Part shown: positions 6,439-13,626 of the stretch, piece after piece
Numbering within the stretch: the stretch's first letter is position 1
Layout of the letters: the number at the start of each line of letters is the position of its first letter
Virus record (IMG/VR): IMGVR_UViG_3300037492_000285
Span: 1 to 64,000 of that record
DNA from: a virus
Length of the DNA: 64,000 bases
Reading direction: 5' to 3' (one strand)
Notes under the pieces: model-generated
Databases searched by the model: none
What the model saw: the letters and a program-made list of their open reading frames with translations, nothing else
What the model was told of the DNA's origin: nothing
Position numbers and translations under genes: made by a program

Positions 6439-7184
6439 CTTTCTATTTTTAATGTTTTTAAATAAGTATTTCTTTTTATAGAAGTCGTTATTGCATTAAT
6501 ACTAATATTTAATATATTTGCCAAAGATTTAGAATTAATAGTTCCTATATATCTATGAAAACAATCATAAATTTTATATTTACCATTATATAATTTAATA
6601 TGATTAAATATATTACTCCAATATATTTTTACATCTTCTATTGACTCATTTTCATCAAGAAATATAAATTTACTAGAAATTGAATCAATTAAGTTTTTTT
6701 TAAAAAACTTTATATTCATTTTTCTATGAATATTAGGAGCTACAGTATTAAAATGTTCAGCACATTTATATAAATCAGAAAAACTTTGATAAAACTCTCC
6801 ATAAAGAGTATATGCCATAACTTTTCTTTTTATTGCTGAATGACTCATTTTTACTTTAGTTTCATTAGAAACTGCACACTTTCCTTCAGGACAAGTAGGA
6901 TCAATGTTGTATCCATATTTTCTATTATGTGTATCTAACATGTTACACCAATAATTTTCTTGTGAATAAATATACTTAGAGTCGCATTCTTCAAGAGTTT
7001 CAAATATAAAATTTTCTTCTTTGTATTTATTAAAAGAATTTTGTAAATGAACATTATCATGAATGCCGACTCTAAGTTTCCATTTATGCATACATAATCT
7101 ATTATATAGATCTTTTGTCGCACCAATGTAAATTTTATTTGTAATTATATTTTGAATAGTATAAACTCCTGAAATTTTCTTCAT
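6435..7184 (-). CDS. Free-standing GIY-YIG endonuclease (249 aa)
   Basis: The GIY-YIG module occupies residues 1-95, with GVYTIQNIITNKIYIG at the core, R29 in the following helix and E78 in SQENYW. SNETKVKMSHSA (about 110-121) resembles a NUMOD3 repeat and YTLYGEFYQSFSDLYKC a NUMOD1-like segment. It is related in plan to the intron-encoded enzyme but clearly divergent. No intron core follows it, and the polymerase reading frame starts intact at its stop codon, so it is probably a free-standing homing enzyme beside the polymerase. It is first in an operon led by its own promoter (7206-7237). Confidence 0.88.
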   Translation of the reverse strand: MKKISGVYTIQNIITNKIYIGATKDLYNRLCMHKWKLRVGIHDNVHLQNSFNKYKEENFIFETLEECDSKYIYSQENYWCNMLDTHNRKYGYNIDPTCPEGKCAVSNETKVKMSHSAIKRKVMAYTLYGEFYQSFSDLYKCAEHFNTVAPNIHRKMNIKFFKKNLIDSISSKFIFLDENESIEDVKIYWSNIFNHIKLYNGKYKIYDCFHRYIGTINSKSLANILNISINAITTSIKRNTYLKTLKIER

Positions 7185-7205
7185 AATGATATTGTCTTAA
7201 TGATG

Positions 7206-7237
7206 CAAATATACAAAATGTAATTGAGACTATCAAA
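7206..7237 (-). promoter_or_regulatory. Promoter of the GIY-YIG / DNA polymerase operon
   Basis: On the minus strand TTTG (7237-7234), 20 nt of spacer and TATATTTG (7213-7206) match the Bacteroidota consensus. The first start codon downstream is 7184. The -7 box is identical to that of the intron-internal promoter. Confidence 0.65.
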
Positions 7238-7284
7238 CAAAAGTCAATTAATGTCATTTTGTTTATAAGGATAATGTTCTCCAC

Positions 7285-7722
7285 TTATTTCATTCGTTTT
7301 AGAAGTTTAACATAATTTTCATCTGCTGCATAATTCTTTCCTAAATATGCATAATACTTATTCTTTGTATTTAGCTTATGAATTATTCTATCTTGCCATA
7401 ATTTATAATCCTGAACAGAACTCATCCAATTAGAATACACAGAATGCCCTCTATTCTCCCCTGTAGCAGTAGTTTTTCTCTTACGTGGGAGTTTCATGCC
7501 AAATAGGTTATGGTTCTCTCTAAAGATCTTAGATTTGAAATGAGAAGATTCTAATTTAGCTTGAGCAAAAACTATTTCTGGGTATTTAATCTCCATTGCA
7601 ATAATATATGCATAGAGATTATTTTCTGAAAATATAACATTTTCATATTTCTTTATTTCCTGCACATTTAAATGTTTTACAGAAAAAAGAATAAACAGTA
7701 TTGTTATTGCTATTGCTTTCAT
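7285..7722 (-). CDS. Secreted N-acetylglucosaminidase-type lysozyme (145 aa)
   Basis: Residues 1-21 form a signal peptide-like segment (MKAIAITILFILFS). The rest matches the glucosaminidase/FlgJ-like fold (GH73): AQAKLESSHFKS places the catalytic Glu at E58, NHNLFGMK follows, and the GHSVYSNWMSSVQDYKLWQ segment is typical. It would cut glycan strands of peptidoglycan in the periplasm, probably as the phage endolysin. It lies next to the polymerase operon but has its own candidate promoter box. Its signal sequence means it may not need a holin for export. Confidence 0.88.
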   Translation of the reverse strand: MKAIAITILFILFSVKHLNVQEIKKYENVIFSENNLYAYIIAMEIKYPEIVFAQAKLESSHFKSKIFRENHNLFGMKLPRKRKTTATGENRGHSVYSNWMSSVQDYKLWQDRIIHKLNTKNKYYAYLGKNYAADENYVKLLKRMK

Positions 7723-7740
7723 AGACAGTTTAATTAAGAC

Positions 7741-7784
7741 CCCTATTCTTATATAAATAAGAACAGGGATCTATTACAAAGATA
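7741..7784 (-). promoter_or_regulatory. -7 box and hairpin upstream of the lysozyme
   Basis: On the minus strand TATCTTTG (7784-7777) is a -7 box, without a clear -33 box. Just after it CCCT(G)TTCTTAT pairs with ATAAGAA(T)AGGG (7768-7741), one mismatch. The hairpin could terminate transcripts of the ParB-like gene or form the 5' end of the lysozyme mRNA. Confidence 0.45.
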
Positions 7785-7788
7785 ACGA

Positions 7789-8541
7789 TTATTTTGATAA
7801 AAGTGAACGTAAAGTTTCAATATCATTAGAAGCAATAAGTAAATCCTTCTTAATAGAAGTTAAATATTTCTTATATATTTCATGTTTATATGAACCTCCA
7901 TCAGCTTTAATTTTTTCAATCATGATTGAAATAATCAATCGCTGTTCTTGTCTACCAAGATCATTAGTAACATCTCTAAGATCTGTAATATAATCCAGCA
8001 CTTTTACAGCTAATTGTAAATTAAGGATTTTAAATTGTCCTTTCTTTATAACTTTTGGAATTGATGATCCTCCTACACGACTTGCTGTTACAATGCCTGT
8101 ATGTAAAAGTTCTGCTAATATAGATCGTTCTATATTATATAATTGATATAACCTTTTTAATTCTTGATATGAAGGTTTATAATATCCCCAACTAGTAATA
8201 TAATCTTCCAATACCCAAGGTTTAGAAGTAGTATTAACTTGAGCTATTCGTTCAATTAATTCTTCTAACGAATTTACTTCCATTTCTATATATGGAATAT
8301 CAAGTTTTAATCTCAAAGCAGCAATATACAAATGTTGCCCATCAATAATATACCAAGCTGGTCCACTAGGAAGAAATTTTACATGTGCTACTAATACAGG
8401 TCTGATAAACATACCAAAATCACGAATAGATTCTGCTAATTTACTAACATGTGCAGGATTTATTGGTCTATTTATACCTGCTAATATTGCAAATCCTTTT
8501 TTAGAATTTACATCTAACCATTTCCAAGAGTTCTTTTTCAT
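7789..8541 (-). CDS. ParB-like nuclease-domain protein (250 aa)
   Basis: The N-terminal 100 residues have the ParB/sulfiredoxin-like fold. NRPINPAHVSKLAESIRDFG (24-43) is the ParB box I type helix, and YIIDGQHLYIAA (64-75) matches the IDGxHR box with Leu in place of Arg. A helical C-terminal part follows (EELIERIAQVNTTSKPW onward), seen in phage ParB-like proteins whose role is unknown. It probably binds DNA or nucleotide rather than partitioning a plasmid, because no ParA is present. It precedes the lysozyme on the same strand. Confidence 0.82.
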   Translation of the reverse strand: MKKNSWKWLDVNSKKGFAILAGINRPINPAHVSKLAESIRDFGMFIRPVLVAHVKFLPSGPAWYIIDGQHLYIAALRLKLDIPYIEMEVNSLEELIERIAQVNTTSKPWVLEDYITSWGYYKPSYQELKRLYQLYNIERSILAELLHTGIVTASRVGGSSIPKVIKKGQFKILNLQLAVKVLDYITDLRDVTNDLGRQEQRLIISIMIEKIKADGGSYKHEIYKKYLTSIKKDLLIASNDIETLRSLLSK

Positions 8542-8563
8542 TTTGCTTTAAGTTGAATTTGCT

Positions 8564-9025
8564 TTAAGTGATGTTAAATCCTTCACAATAATGAAGAAAT
8601 TCAATAAATTGTTTTACATTTAAAATTGTAGTCTTATGAGAAGGATAATATATTTCTCCATCCTCACATATAATTGGATTTAGTAAAACTTGTCCTATAG
8701 GATATTCCTTGTTTAATTTAGTTGTTATATCATTATTATAAACAAAATCATTAAACATATCTCTCCATGTTCCAGAATTTACATATACAAGTTCAAGATC
8801 AGAATAGTTTAAATTCTTAACATATTCTACCATTCCATTTGCTAACTTGTCACATTGTTCTTGGTTTTCAAGACCTGCACCATCATTATATCCCCAATAT
8901 TCGGTGTTATAATTAAGCTTTTGATCTTCTATAACCTTTTCACAAATAGCGAGTATAGGTCTCCAATCCCAATAACTGCGATTGAAGACATACTCACTAT
9001 TTTTTCCAATTATGGATACACTCAT
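8564..9025 (-). CDS. Hypothetical protein (153 aa)
   Basis: The protein has an aromatic N-terminus (FNRSYWDWRPILAICE), a helical segment and a C-terminal TILNVKQFIEFLHYCEGF. I do not recognise the family. It has neither signal peptide nor membrane segments, so it should be cytoplasmic. It starts within the stop of the upstream acidic gene (ATGA overlap), so the two are probably made together. Confidence 0.7.
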   Translation of the reverse strand: MSVSIIGKNSEYVFNRSYWDWRPILAICEKVIEDQKLNYNTEYWGYNDGAGLENQEQCDKLANGMVEYVKNLNYSDLELVYVNSGTWRDMFNDFVYNNDITTKLNKEYPIGQVLLNPIICEDGEIYYPSHKTTILNVKQFIEFLHYCEGFNIT

Positions 9026-9474
9026 AACTCTTCGAGTGTTGAAAAATCATCAAAGAATTCCTCATAATCTTCAACAGGAAATCTTATAACAACTTTTTGT
9101 TCTCTAAATATAGGAATTACTTCATTTTCTTCTATTGTAGCATCTATTTCTAACATACCACCATATTTAGAAAGAATCTCATTTAGATCACGTAATGTTA
9201 TGTCTCTAAGAGTATCAAGTTCATCTCCTTCATCAAAATATCCAATATCATGATGTTCAGCCATTATATTCTGTTCTTGATCAATTATTAGAAATTCAAC
9301 AGGATATCCATTCTTTATGGTAAATGTTTCTATATCTTGAGGAAGTTTATCTAATGCCCACACCTCAACACATTCCTTAGGAGTTCCTATATGAATAGTA
9401 TTCATAAATAACATACCCTTTTCAAGAACTAATGGTTTATAATTAGCTAATACAAGTTCTGCTGTTGTATACAT
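9022..9474 (-). CDS. Acidic hypothetical protein (150 aa)
   Basis: The product is strongly acidic (about residues 55-150 are rich in Glu and Asp, ending YEEFFDDFSTLEEL). Acidic small proteins expressed from phage early regions are often DNA mimics or host-enzyme inhibitors, but nothing specific supports that here. It follows a 49-aa gene by 2 nt and overlaps the 153-aa gene by 4 nt. Confidence 0.7.
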   Translation of the reverse strand: MYTTAELVLANYKPLVLEKGMLFMNTIHIGTPKECVEVWALDKLPQDIETFTIKNGYPVEFLIIDQEQNIMAEHHDIGYFDEGDELDTLRDITLRDLNEILSKYGGMLEIDATIEENEVIPIFREQKVVIRFPVEDYEEFFDDFSTLEEL

Positions 9475-9476
9475 AG

Positions 9477-9626
9477 TTAAAATCCTAATTTAGTTAAAAA
9501 GACTTCGTTTGCTATCACTTCATAAAATGCTCCAGGAAGAATCTTACATATAAATTCTTCTTCTGCTTTAAATGCTTCTTTTCTAAAATTTAGAAATTCC
9601 TTTAGAGACATAATTTCTTTTTTCAT
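9477..9626 (-). CDS. Small helical protein (49 aa)
   Basis: This short frame begins MKKEIMSLKEFLNFRKEA and ends VFLTKLGF. It fills what would otherwise be a gap and ends 2 nt before the next start codon, as expected for an operon member. It is charged, helical and without a membrane segment. It overlaps the end of the upstream 66-aa membrane-protein frame by 44 nt, which lowers confidence slightly. Function unknown. Confidence 0.6.
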   Translation of the reverse strand: MKKEIMSLKEFLNFRKEAFKAEEEFICKILPGAFYEVIANEVFLTKLGF

Positions 9627-9783
9627 AGGTTAGTTTGTTAAATGTTATACTTGTGAGAGCTCTTCCATATTTTTTAAATACATCATCACAACCTAATATA
9701 TATAAGATTGCTAAAAATGGTAGAGACAATACAAATAAACATATTGATACTACTCCTGCGAGAATTAATGGTAATCTTTTCAT
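9583..9783 (-). CDS. Small membrane protein (66 aa)
   Basis: Residues 3-34 (PLILAGVVSICLFVLSLPFL and following) form one long or two short membrane segments, followed by a basic cytoplasmic-type tail. There is an A-rich leader (CCCAAAAAACA) before the ATG, as at other genes in this arm. It could be a holin, an antiholin or a superinfection-type protein. Its location in the early arm and the lack of a lysis cassette leave the role open. Confidence 0.6.
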   Translation of the reverse strand: MKRLPLILAGVVSICLFVLSLPFLAILYILGCDDVFKKYGRALTSITFNKLTYEKRNYVSKGISKF

Positions 9784-9846
9784 TGTTTTTTGGGTTTTAT
9801 AAGGTTAAAAAAATGTTTGAAACGGTATTAAATTTTTCATTTTATA

Positions 9847-10248
9847 TTATTTTAGGGTTTCAACTTCATATCTAATTCCAAAATCAGGATATATAAGCGT
9901 AATTATATACGCATATCCTTTTATTTTAGGAATGGTTTCTGTAACTACAACATATACACCATCCTGATCAAGAGTTTCAAACAAATAACTGACTGTATTA
10001 GCAGTTTCTTTAATTTGTTCAATCGTTATAATGTTCAATACAATAATCTTTTTTGCATATATTACATATGAACGATCCGCAATATTAGTAACAATCCCAA
10101 TATTTATATCTTTAGGATTATCCCAATTCCATTCTTCACGATTTTCATTCCACACTCCAATTGTAGCGTGAAAGGCTCTGTAATTATTTACTTGTCCTAC
10201 AACCATTAACGGGAGAACAAACATTGCTATTATCAATAATTTTTTCAT
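9847..10248 (-). CDS. Secreted hypothetical protein (133 aa)
   Basis: Residues 1-19 are a clear signal peptide (MKKLLIIAMFVLPLMVVGQ), probably cleaved after about residue 18. The mature part is small, mostly beta-strand by eye, with no Cys. A phage-encoded periplasmic protein may modify the host envelope or block a second infection; this is inference. Its ATG overlaps the TAA of a 31-aa membrane peptide gene (TAATG). Confidence 0.7.
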   Translation of the reverse strand: MKKLLIIAMFVLPLMVVGQVNNYRAFHATIGVWNENREEWNWDNPKDINIGIVTNIADRSYVIYAKKIIVLNIITIEQIKETANTVSYLFETLDQDGVYVVVTETIPKIKGYAYIITLIYPDFGIRYEVETLK

Positions 10249-10343
10249 TATTTCAGTATTAATAATACAATGAGAAGAATTATTATTGCAACCATTCCAT
10301 AAAATGTTAAGGCTGCAGAAGCTTCATATCTATCTTTGCTCAT
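10248..10343 (-). CDS. Tiny single-span membrane peptide (31 aa)
   Basis: The peptide starts MSKDRYEASAALTFYG and has one hydrophobic helix (MVAIIILLIVLLILK) at the C-terminus. Its stop overlaps the start of the signal-peptide protein by one base, a tight linkage that supports it being real despite its size. Function unknown; a small membrane effector or spanin/holin-like role are possibilities. Confidence 0.6.
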   Translation of the reverse strand: MSKDRYEASAALTFYGMVAIIILLIVLLILK

Positions 10344-10350
10344 CTTATAA

Positions 10351-10515
10351 TTATTTAATCCATTCATCTATACCAATATCAATGGCATGAATTATGGAAA
10401 TTTTAGGATCGTCTTTTATTGCAAACAAAGCAGAGGCTACTACCTCTGCCATTAATCCATGTTTTTCTGCTTCCATTAAACAGAAATGTATATGATTGAT
10501 TTCTTCTTCTATCAT
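10351..10515 (-). CDS. Small helical protein (54 aa)
   Basis: I choose MIEEEINHIHFCLM as the start because its ATG overlaps the stop of the upstream membrane gene as ATGA. A longer frame beginning at 10629 would run through that gene. The product is helical (EAEKHGLMAEVVASALFAIKD) and ends IDIGIDEWIK. Function unknown. Confidence 0.6.
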   Translation of the reverse strand: MIEEEINHIHFCLMEAEKHGLMAEVVASALFAIKDDPKISIIHAIDIGIDEWIK

Positions 10516-10709
10516 AACTTTTCGTATATTTCGTGTGAACATAGTCCTGCTGACCACCAACCTATAAATAAAGTGTAAAATACGAACCAACCTTGCTCTG
10601 CAAGTACACTTCGATAAGAATTTGTCCATATTATACCAATTAGACTTAACAAGAAAAATAGTCCCATAAATATAAATATAAATGAGAGAATTGCTATTAA
10701 TGTTTTCAT
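10512..10709 (-). CDS. Small membrane protein, two spans (65 aa)
   Basis: The chosen start is MKTLIAILSF at 10709, after an AATCAAAAACAA leader; the longer in-frame start runs into the terminator hairpin at 10731-10773. Residues 3-26 and about 38-55 are hydrophobic helices separated by NSYRSVLAEQG. It is holin-sized, but placement in the early arm makes this only a possibility. Confidence 0.6.
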   Translation of the reverse strand: MKTLIAILSFIFIFMGLFFLLSLIGIIWTNSYRSVLAEQGWFVFYTLFIGWWSAGLCSHEIYEKL

Positions 10710-10730
10710 TTGTTTTTGATTAGATTTTAA

Positions 10731-10773
10731 AAAAGATTCACCCTCAACACATAGTCTGTGTATATTGGGTGAA
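10731..10773 (-). terminator. Terminator hairpin after the 62-aa gene
   Basis: TTCACCC (10737-10743) pairs with GGGTGAA (10767-10773), with an inner ACACA/TGTGT stem. On the minus strand it is followed by TCTTTTTTA. It lies 12 nt past the stop of the gene at 10785-10973 and closely resembles the hairpin at 12416-12457. Confidence 0.7.
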
Positions 10774-10784
10774 CCCAAAATTTC

Positions 10785-10973
10785 TTATAATGCTATTAAC
10801 CTATTATAGGCTTTTAGCCTTTTCTTTTCGTTGTGACTTTTTCTTTCCCAATACCTTGTATCAAAGTCTTGGGATTGTTCTTTTTCAGGAAGACGTGAAC
10901 TTTCACATCTATAATCCTTCAGGCTCAACACTTGCGTGGAACCTGTATTACTATTTGCTATTACTGTTTTCAT
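10785..10973 (-). CDS. Small basic protein (62 aa)
   Basis: The start MKTVIANSNTGS (10973) is preferred over the longer frame because it follows the A-rich leader CCAAAAACAA shared with the neighbouring gene. The product is hydrophilic and basic (RYWERKSHNEKKRLKAY). It stands between two hairpins (10731-10773 and 11004-11036), so it may be transcribed alone. Function unknown. Confidence 0.55.
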   Translation of the reverse strand: MKTVIANSNTGSTQVLSLKDYRCESSRLPEKEQSQDFDTRYWERKSHNEKKRLKAYNRLIAL

Positions 10974-11003
10974 TTGTTTTTGGGTTTGGTTTAAGTTTAA
11001 ATC

Positions 11004-11036
11004 AGCCAAATGTCCTTATTATTTAGACATTTGGCT
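11004..11036. terminator. 11-bp perfect hairpin between small genes
   Basis: AGCCAAATGTC (11004-11014) pairs perfectly with GACATTTGGCT (11026-11036) around an 11-nt loop. It sits 12 nt beyond the stop of the minus-strand gene at 11049. T-rich sequence follows on both strands, more strongly on the plus strand, so it may stop transcripts from either side. Confidence 0.6.
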
Positions 11037-11048
11037 GTATATATTTTA

Positions 11049-11276
11049 TTAATCTCCCATATCTACAGAATACATCACTCTGTAAATAGGATCTACATAT
11101 AAACATGAACTACCACTCCTATTACTATATGCTTTTTGAAAGATAAAGTAATCAGGAATTTGTATGCCAGAATTCAACCAACCAAGATGTTTACAATCTT
11201 GATTGAAAAGATCATCATATGCCTCAGTATAAGAAGCATATGATGATTTTACCAAAACTTCAAGAATATTTGTCAT
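11049..11276 (-). CDS. Hypothetical protein (75 aa)
   Basis: The start MTNILEVLVKSSY (11276) is chosen because the longer frame would overlap the upstream gene by more than 110 nt. The product contains a CKHLGWLNSGIQIPDYFIF segment and ends YSVDMGD. No family recognised. It begins 2 nt beyond the stop of the 94-aa gene, so they form a pair. Confidence 0.6.
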   Translation of the reverse strand: MTNILEVLVKSSYASYTEAYDDLFNQDCKHLGWLNSGIQIPDYFIFQKAYSNRSGSSCLYVDPIYRVMYSVDMGD

Positions 11277-11277
11277 A

Positions 11278-11562
11278 TTAATTAATATAACGTTCTCGTA
11301 CATAATAGACACAACGATAATTACCGTAATGTGAACGGTAATATATAGCAGATAATCCTTCTGAAGGACTATAATATAAATCCTTACCATCATATTCTTT
11401 TAACTCACCATTAATGTCCTCAATAACATTAGTTGGGTTTATCCGTAAAAGACTTTTTCTGCAATATTCAAAGGCATCTGTTTTCAATGCAAATAATACA
11501 TTGGTAAAACTGCCATCATTGCAGTCTAAATTAGTGGATACAACTTCATATACGTTATTCAT
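11278..11562 (-). CDS. Hypothetical protein (94 aa)
   Basis: I start at MNNVYEVVST (11562), just after the leader CCCAATAAAACAAATATT; the longer frame from 11610 has an unlikely N-terminus. The protein is mixed alpha/beta with many Tyr residues in its second half (SAIYYRSHYGNYRCVYYV). No known family. It heads a two-gene unit with the 11049-11276 gene. Confidence 0.6.
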   Translation of the reverse strand: MNNVYEVVSTNLDCNDGSFTNVLFALKTDAFEYCRKSLLRINPTNVIEDINGELKEYDGKDLYYSPSEGLSAIYYRSHYGNYRCVYYVRERYIN

Positions 11563-11648
11563 AATATTTGTTTTATTGGGTTTGTTTCTATGTGTTGAAT
11601 CGAACAACAAATGCTATATAATATAGCACTATTCCAAATCAAGAATAA

Positions 11649-11686
11649 AGTAATGATTCAATATATTTCTACATTGAATCATTACT
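11649..11686. repeat. 14-bp perfect inverted repeat
   Basis: AGTAATGATTCAAT (11649-11662) and ATTGAATCATTACT (11673-11686) are perfect inverted copies around a 10-nt loop. The element lies in the 289-nt gap upstream of the 94-aa gene and downstream of the 63-aa gene. It may be a terminator for the latter or an operator for the former. The rest of the gap (11687-11851) shows only a weak ACTGA/TCAGT pairing. Confidence 0.6.
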
Positions 11687-11851
11687 AAATATAACTGAGT
11701 TTTATTGAATTCAGTCTTCTCTGACTCTCCATAAACTTAATGGTTAGGACCTATTCTGTCATAAATCCAATTACAAGAGCTCTCCCTATTATTTGTACAT
11801 GTACACCCCAAAAGAGCAAAGGGTAAAATCAATCAAAGCAACATTTAAATA

Positions 11852-12043
11852 TTATTTAGGTATATTAACAGACATAGATTGATCTTCTCTACAATTTATA
11901 GAGCCTCCAATAATCCAATCATCTGTATCACAACCTGGCATATATATTTCATGTAATCTAACTGCTGCTTCATCATAACTATTAGCAACTATTATAATTA
12001 CTTCATTATAATGCCTTGACCAAAATGTATATATTTTTAACAT
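11852..12043 (-). CDS. Hypothetical protein (63 aa)
   Basis: The product starts MLKIYTFWSRHYNEVIIIVA and has an ANSYDEAAVRLHEI helix, giving a small beta-alpha pattern. No family is recognised. It belongs to the series of short early genes separated by non-coding spacers of 50 to 450 nt with hairpins. Confidence 0.6.
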   Translation of the reverse strand: MLKIYTFWSRHYNEVIIIVANSYDEAAVRLHEIYMPGCDTDDWIIGGSINCREDQSMSVNIPK

Positions 12044-12113
12044 GATTTCTATAAGTTAGTTTGTTAAATAGTCTCCCCTCACCTATTAAGGATATTGAGA
12101 AAACTCAAAGATT

Positions 12114-12281
12114 TTAGAGATAAATAGTATTAGTAGCTGTAACCCATTTACCATGAGTAAATATCTCATGATTAACTGAATATTTAGCCTCTTCTAATGT
12201 TATATCTTCAACAATGTATTGAGCAAGGTGTTTCTCACCTTTAATATTAACCCATACGTCTGTAATTAGTTTACCTTTCAT
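12114..12281 (-). CDS. Hypothetical protein (55 aa)
   Basis: The protein begins MKGKLITDVWVNIKGEKHLAQ and ends HGKWVTATNTIYL. An alternating strand-helix-strand pattern resembles the 57-aa product of the next gene (12465-12638). Its leader contains GCTCAAACTCAAAA, shared with that gene and with the one at 13096-13335, which supports the start and suggests common regulation. Function unknown. Confidence 0.65.
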   Translation of the reverse strand: MKGKLITDVWVNIKGEKHLAQYIVEDITLEEAKYSVNHEIFTHGKWVTATNTIYL

Positions 12282-12415
12282 GATTAATAAGTTTTGAGTT
12301 TGAGCATCTTATAGACCTAATCCTATATACATAGAACTAACAGCATTATCTGTTATGCACTCAATTTAAGCAAGAAACACATCCCTATTCATTATCCTTT
12401 ATATACAAAGGAAGA

Positions 12416-12457
12416 GAATTCACCCTCACCATATCTCTATGTATATTGGGTGAATTC
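12416..12457 (-). terminator. Terminator-like hairpin after the 57-aa gene
   Basis: GAATTCACCC (12416-12425) pairs perfectly with GGGTGAATTC (12448-12457). An inner CATA/TATG stem lies where the copy at 10737-10773 has ACACA/TGTGT. It begins 8 nt past the stop of the 12465-12638 gene. The following U tract is weak (TCTTCCTTT). Confidence 0.6.
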
Positions 12458-12464
12458 AAATAGA

Positions 12465-12638
12465 TTATTCCAATTCAATTTTATCAAGAAATGAAATAGG
12501 AAGCTGAATATATTCTCCTTTAATATCAGTAAAAGAGAAATGAGTAGTATCTAATGATACAGAAATAGCACTTGCAATATCAACAGTGTACACCATATTA
12601 CCAATAGTATATACACGCATTCTAAGTTTAGTTTTCAT
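12465..12638 (-). CDS. Hypothetical protein (57 aa)
   Basis: The start MKTKLRMRVYTI (12638) is preferred. A longer frame from 12668 (MVAQTQ...) would translate the conserved leader, whose sequence is shared at nucleotide level with another gene and so is more likely untranslated. The product appears to be a small beta-rich protein ending FLDKIELE. Function unknown. It is flanked by the duplicated leader (12650-12721) and a hairpin. Confidence 0.6.
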   Translation of the reverse strand: MKTKLRMRVYTIGNMVYTVDIASAISVSLDTTHFSFTDIKGEYIQLPISFLDKIELE

Positions 12639-12649
12639 GACTAATGTTA

Positions 12650-12721
12650 TTTGAGTTTGAGCTACCATGCACTCCTTGTATTTATCATTGTTTATACTCT
12701 ATGAAAGGAACATAAAGAGTT
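12650..12721 (-). promoter_or_regulatory. Duplicated leader element, copy A
   Basis: On the minus strand this reads roughly AACTCT-hairpin-AGAGTATAAACA, then AGGAGTGCATGGTAGCTC and AAACTCAAA before the gene. Copy B (13347-13418) is nearly identical over about 70 nt. The hairpin arms differ between copies but still pair, which points to a conserved RNA or operator structure. Confidence 0.6.
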
Positions 12722-12859
12722 AAAAGTAATAAAGAGCCAACACTACATCTCTGTAGCATAAGTCAATACTTTCTATCTGAAAATATATTCTCTCTATTGT
12801 ATTAATGTGTATTCGCTTAACACATCAATATTTGACTTTGCGAATGTTTTAAACAGTCT

Positions 12860-12890
12860 ATACACCTCTACCAATTGAATAGAGGTGTAT
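12860..12890. terminator. 11-bp perfect hairpin in a 374-nt gene-free stretch
   Basis: ATACACCTCTA (12860-12870) pairs with TAGAGGTGTAT (12880-12890). The gene-free stretch 12722-13095 also holds GTGTG/CACAC near 12949-12964 and otherwise AT-rich sequence with no reading frame I would support. The stretch separates two genes with duplicated leaders, so it probably contains the end of the upstream transcript and the promoter of the downstream one. Confidence 0.5.
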
Positions 12891-13095
12891 GCTGTTCTTC
12901 TGTCTTTGCTGCCTGACTCCTATTAAGGTTTAGAGGAACATCCTCATTGTGTGTTAGCGCACACCTCGGTTTGTTTTAGGACATAAATATAATCTAATTA
13001 CTACTATCGTTAGTTCAAGATTTATGTAATTTGATTAGTAAAGTTTTTATTAATAAGCTATATTCAGAGCATTCAAATGTGGAATTGATTAGATT

Positions 13096-13335
13096 TTAAT
13101 CCACATCAGCAATATCTTCAACAGACCAATCAATTGGTCTTGAATCATTCCAATATGTGAATGGTGGAAGTTCTTGAATATCTCTGTTCTTATTAGTTGT
13201 CTCCAACCTAATAACAGAGTGTTGATTTTCATGAGAGCCTTCAATAGCTCCTGAGTAATATCCTGCTGGTATTTTACCATTTGCCTTGGCTGTATTTATT
13301 AATCTCGTACCATAGAGATATATAAGATTTTTCAT
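13096..13335 (-). CDS. Hypothetical protein (79 aa)
   Basis: The start MKNLIYLYGTRL (13335) follows the conserved leader; the longer frame from 13365 would translate it. The protein contains a GKIPAGYYSGAIEGSHENQH segment and an acidic C-terminus (DWSVEDIADVD). No recognised family. It is one of at least three short early genes with related leaders and is probably expressed early as a separate unit. Confidence 0.6.
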   Translation of the reverse strand: MKNLIYLYGTRLINTAKANGKIPAGYYSGAIEGSHENQHSVIRLETTNKNRDIQELPPFTYWNDSRPIDWSVEDIADVD

Positions 13336-13346
13336 TGTAATGGGTT

Positions 13347-13418
13347 TTTGAGTTTGAGCTACCATGCACTCCTGTTATTTAGAACTGTTTATACTCTGTT
13401 CAAGGAACATTCAGAGTT
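13347..13418 (-). promoter_or_regulatory. Duplicated leader element, copy B
   Basis: This is the second copy of the element at 12650-12721. Here the hairpin is ACTCTG-AAT-GTTC with GAAC-AGAGT, with different bases but the same pairing. The shared core AGGAGTGCATGGTAGCTCAA lies about 10-30 nt before the chosen start codon. A shorter relative (GCTCAAACTCAAAA) precedes the 12114-12281 gene. Confidence 0.6.
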
Positions 13419-13626
13419 TCAAGCGGTAAATCTCATTATTATATTAAGGAAAGAATATATAAATATATTATACAAGAGAGAGAAAGAATAAATTCTTTTC
13501 TTATTGTAATGCTATATCTTTCCAACTTTTTTCAAACAAACGTTCTTTCAAAGAGCGTTGTTATTGAGGAGAGGGTTATTCCCCTACCTATTATGACATC
13601 ATTATGATATCATTTTAATATCAAAC

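Noticed and set aside
10515-10629. N-terminal extension of the 54-aa gene to 10629
   Set aside because: It would overlap the two-span membrane gene for more than 110 nt. The ATGA overlap gives a better start.
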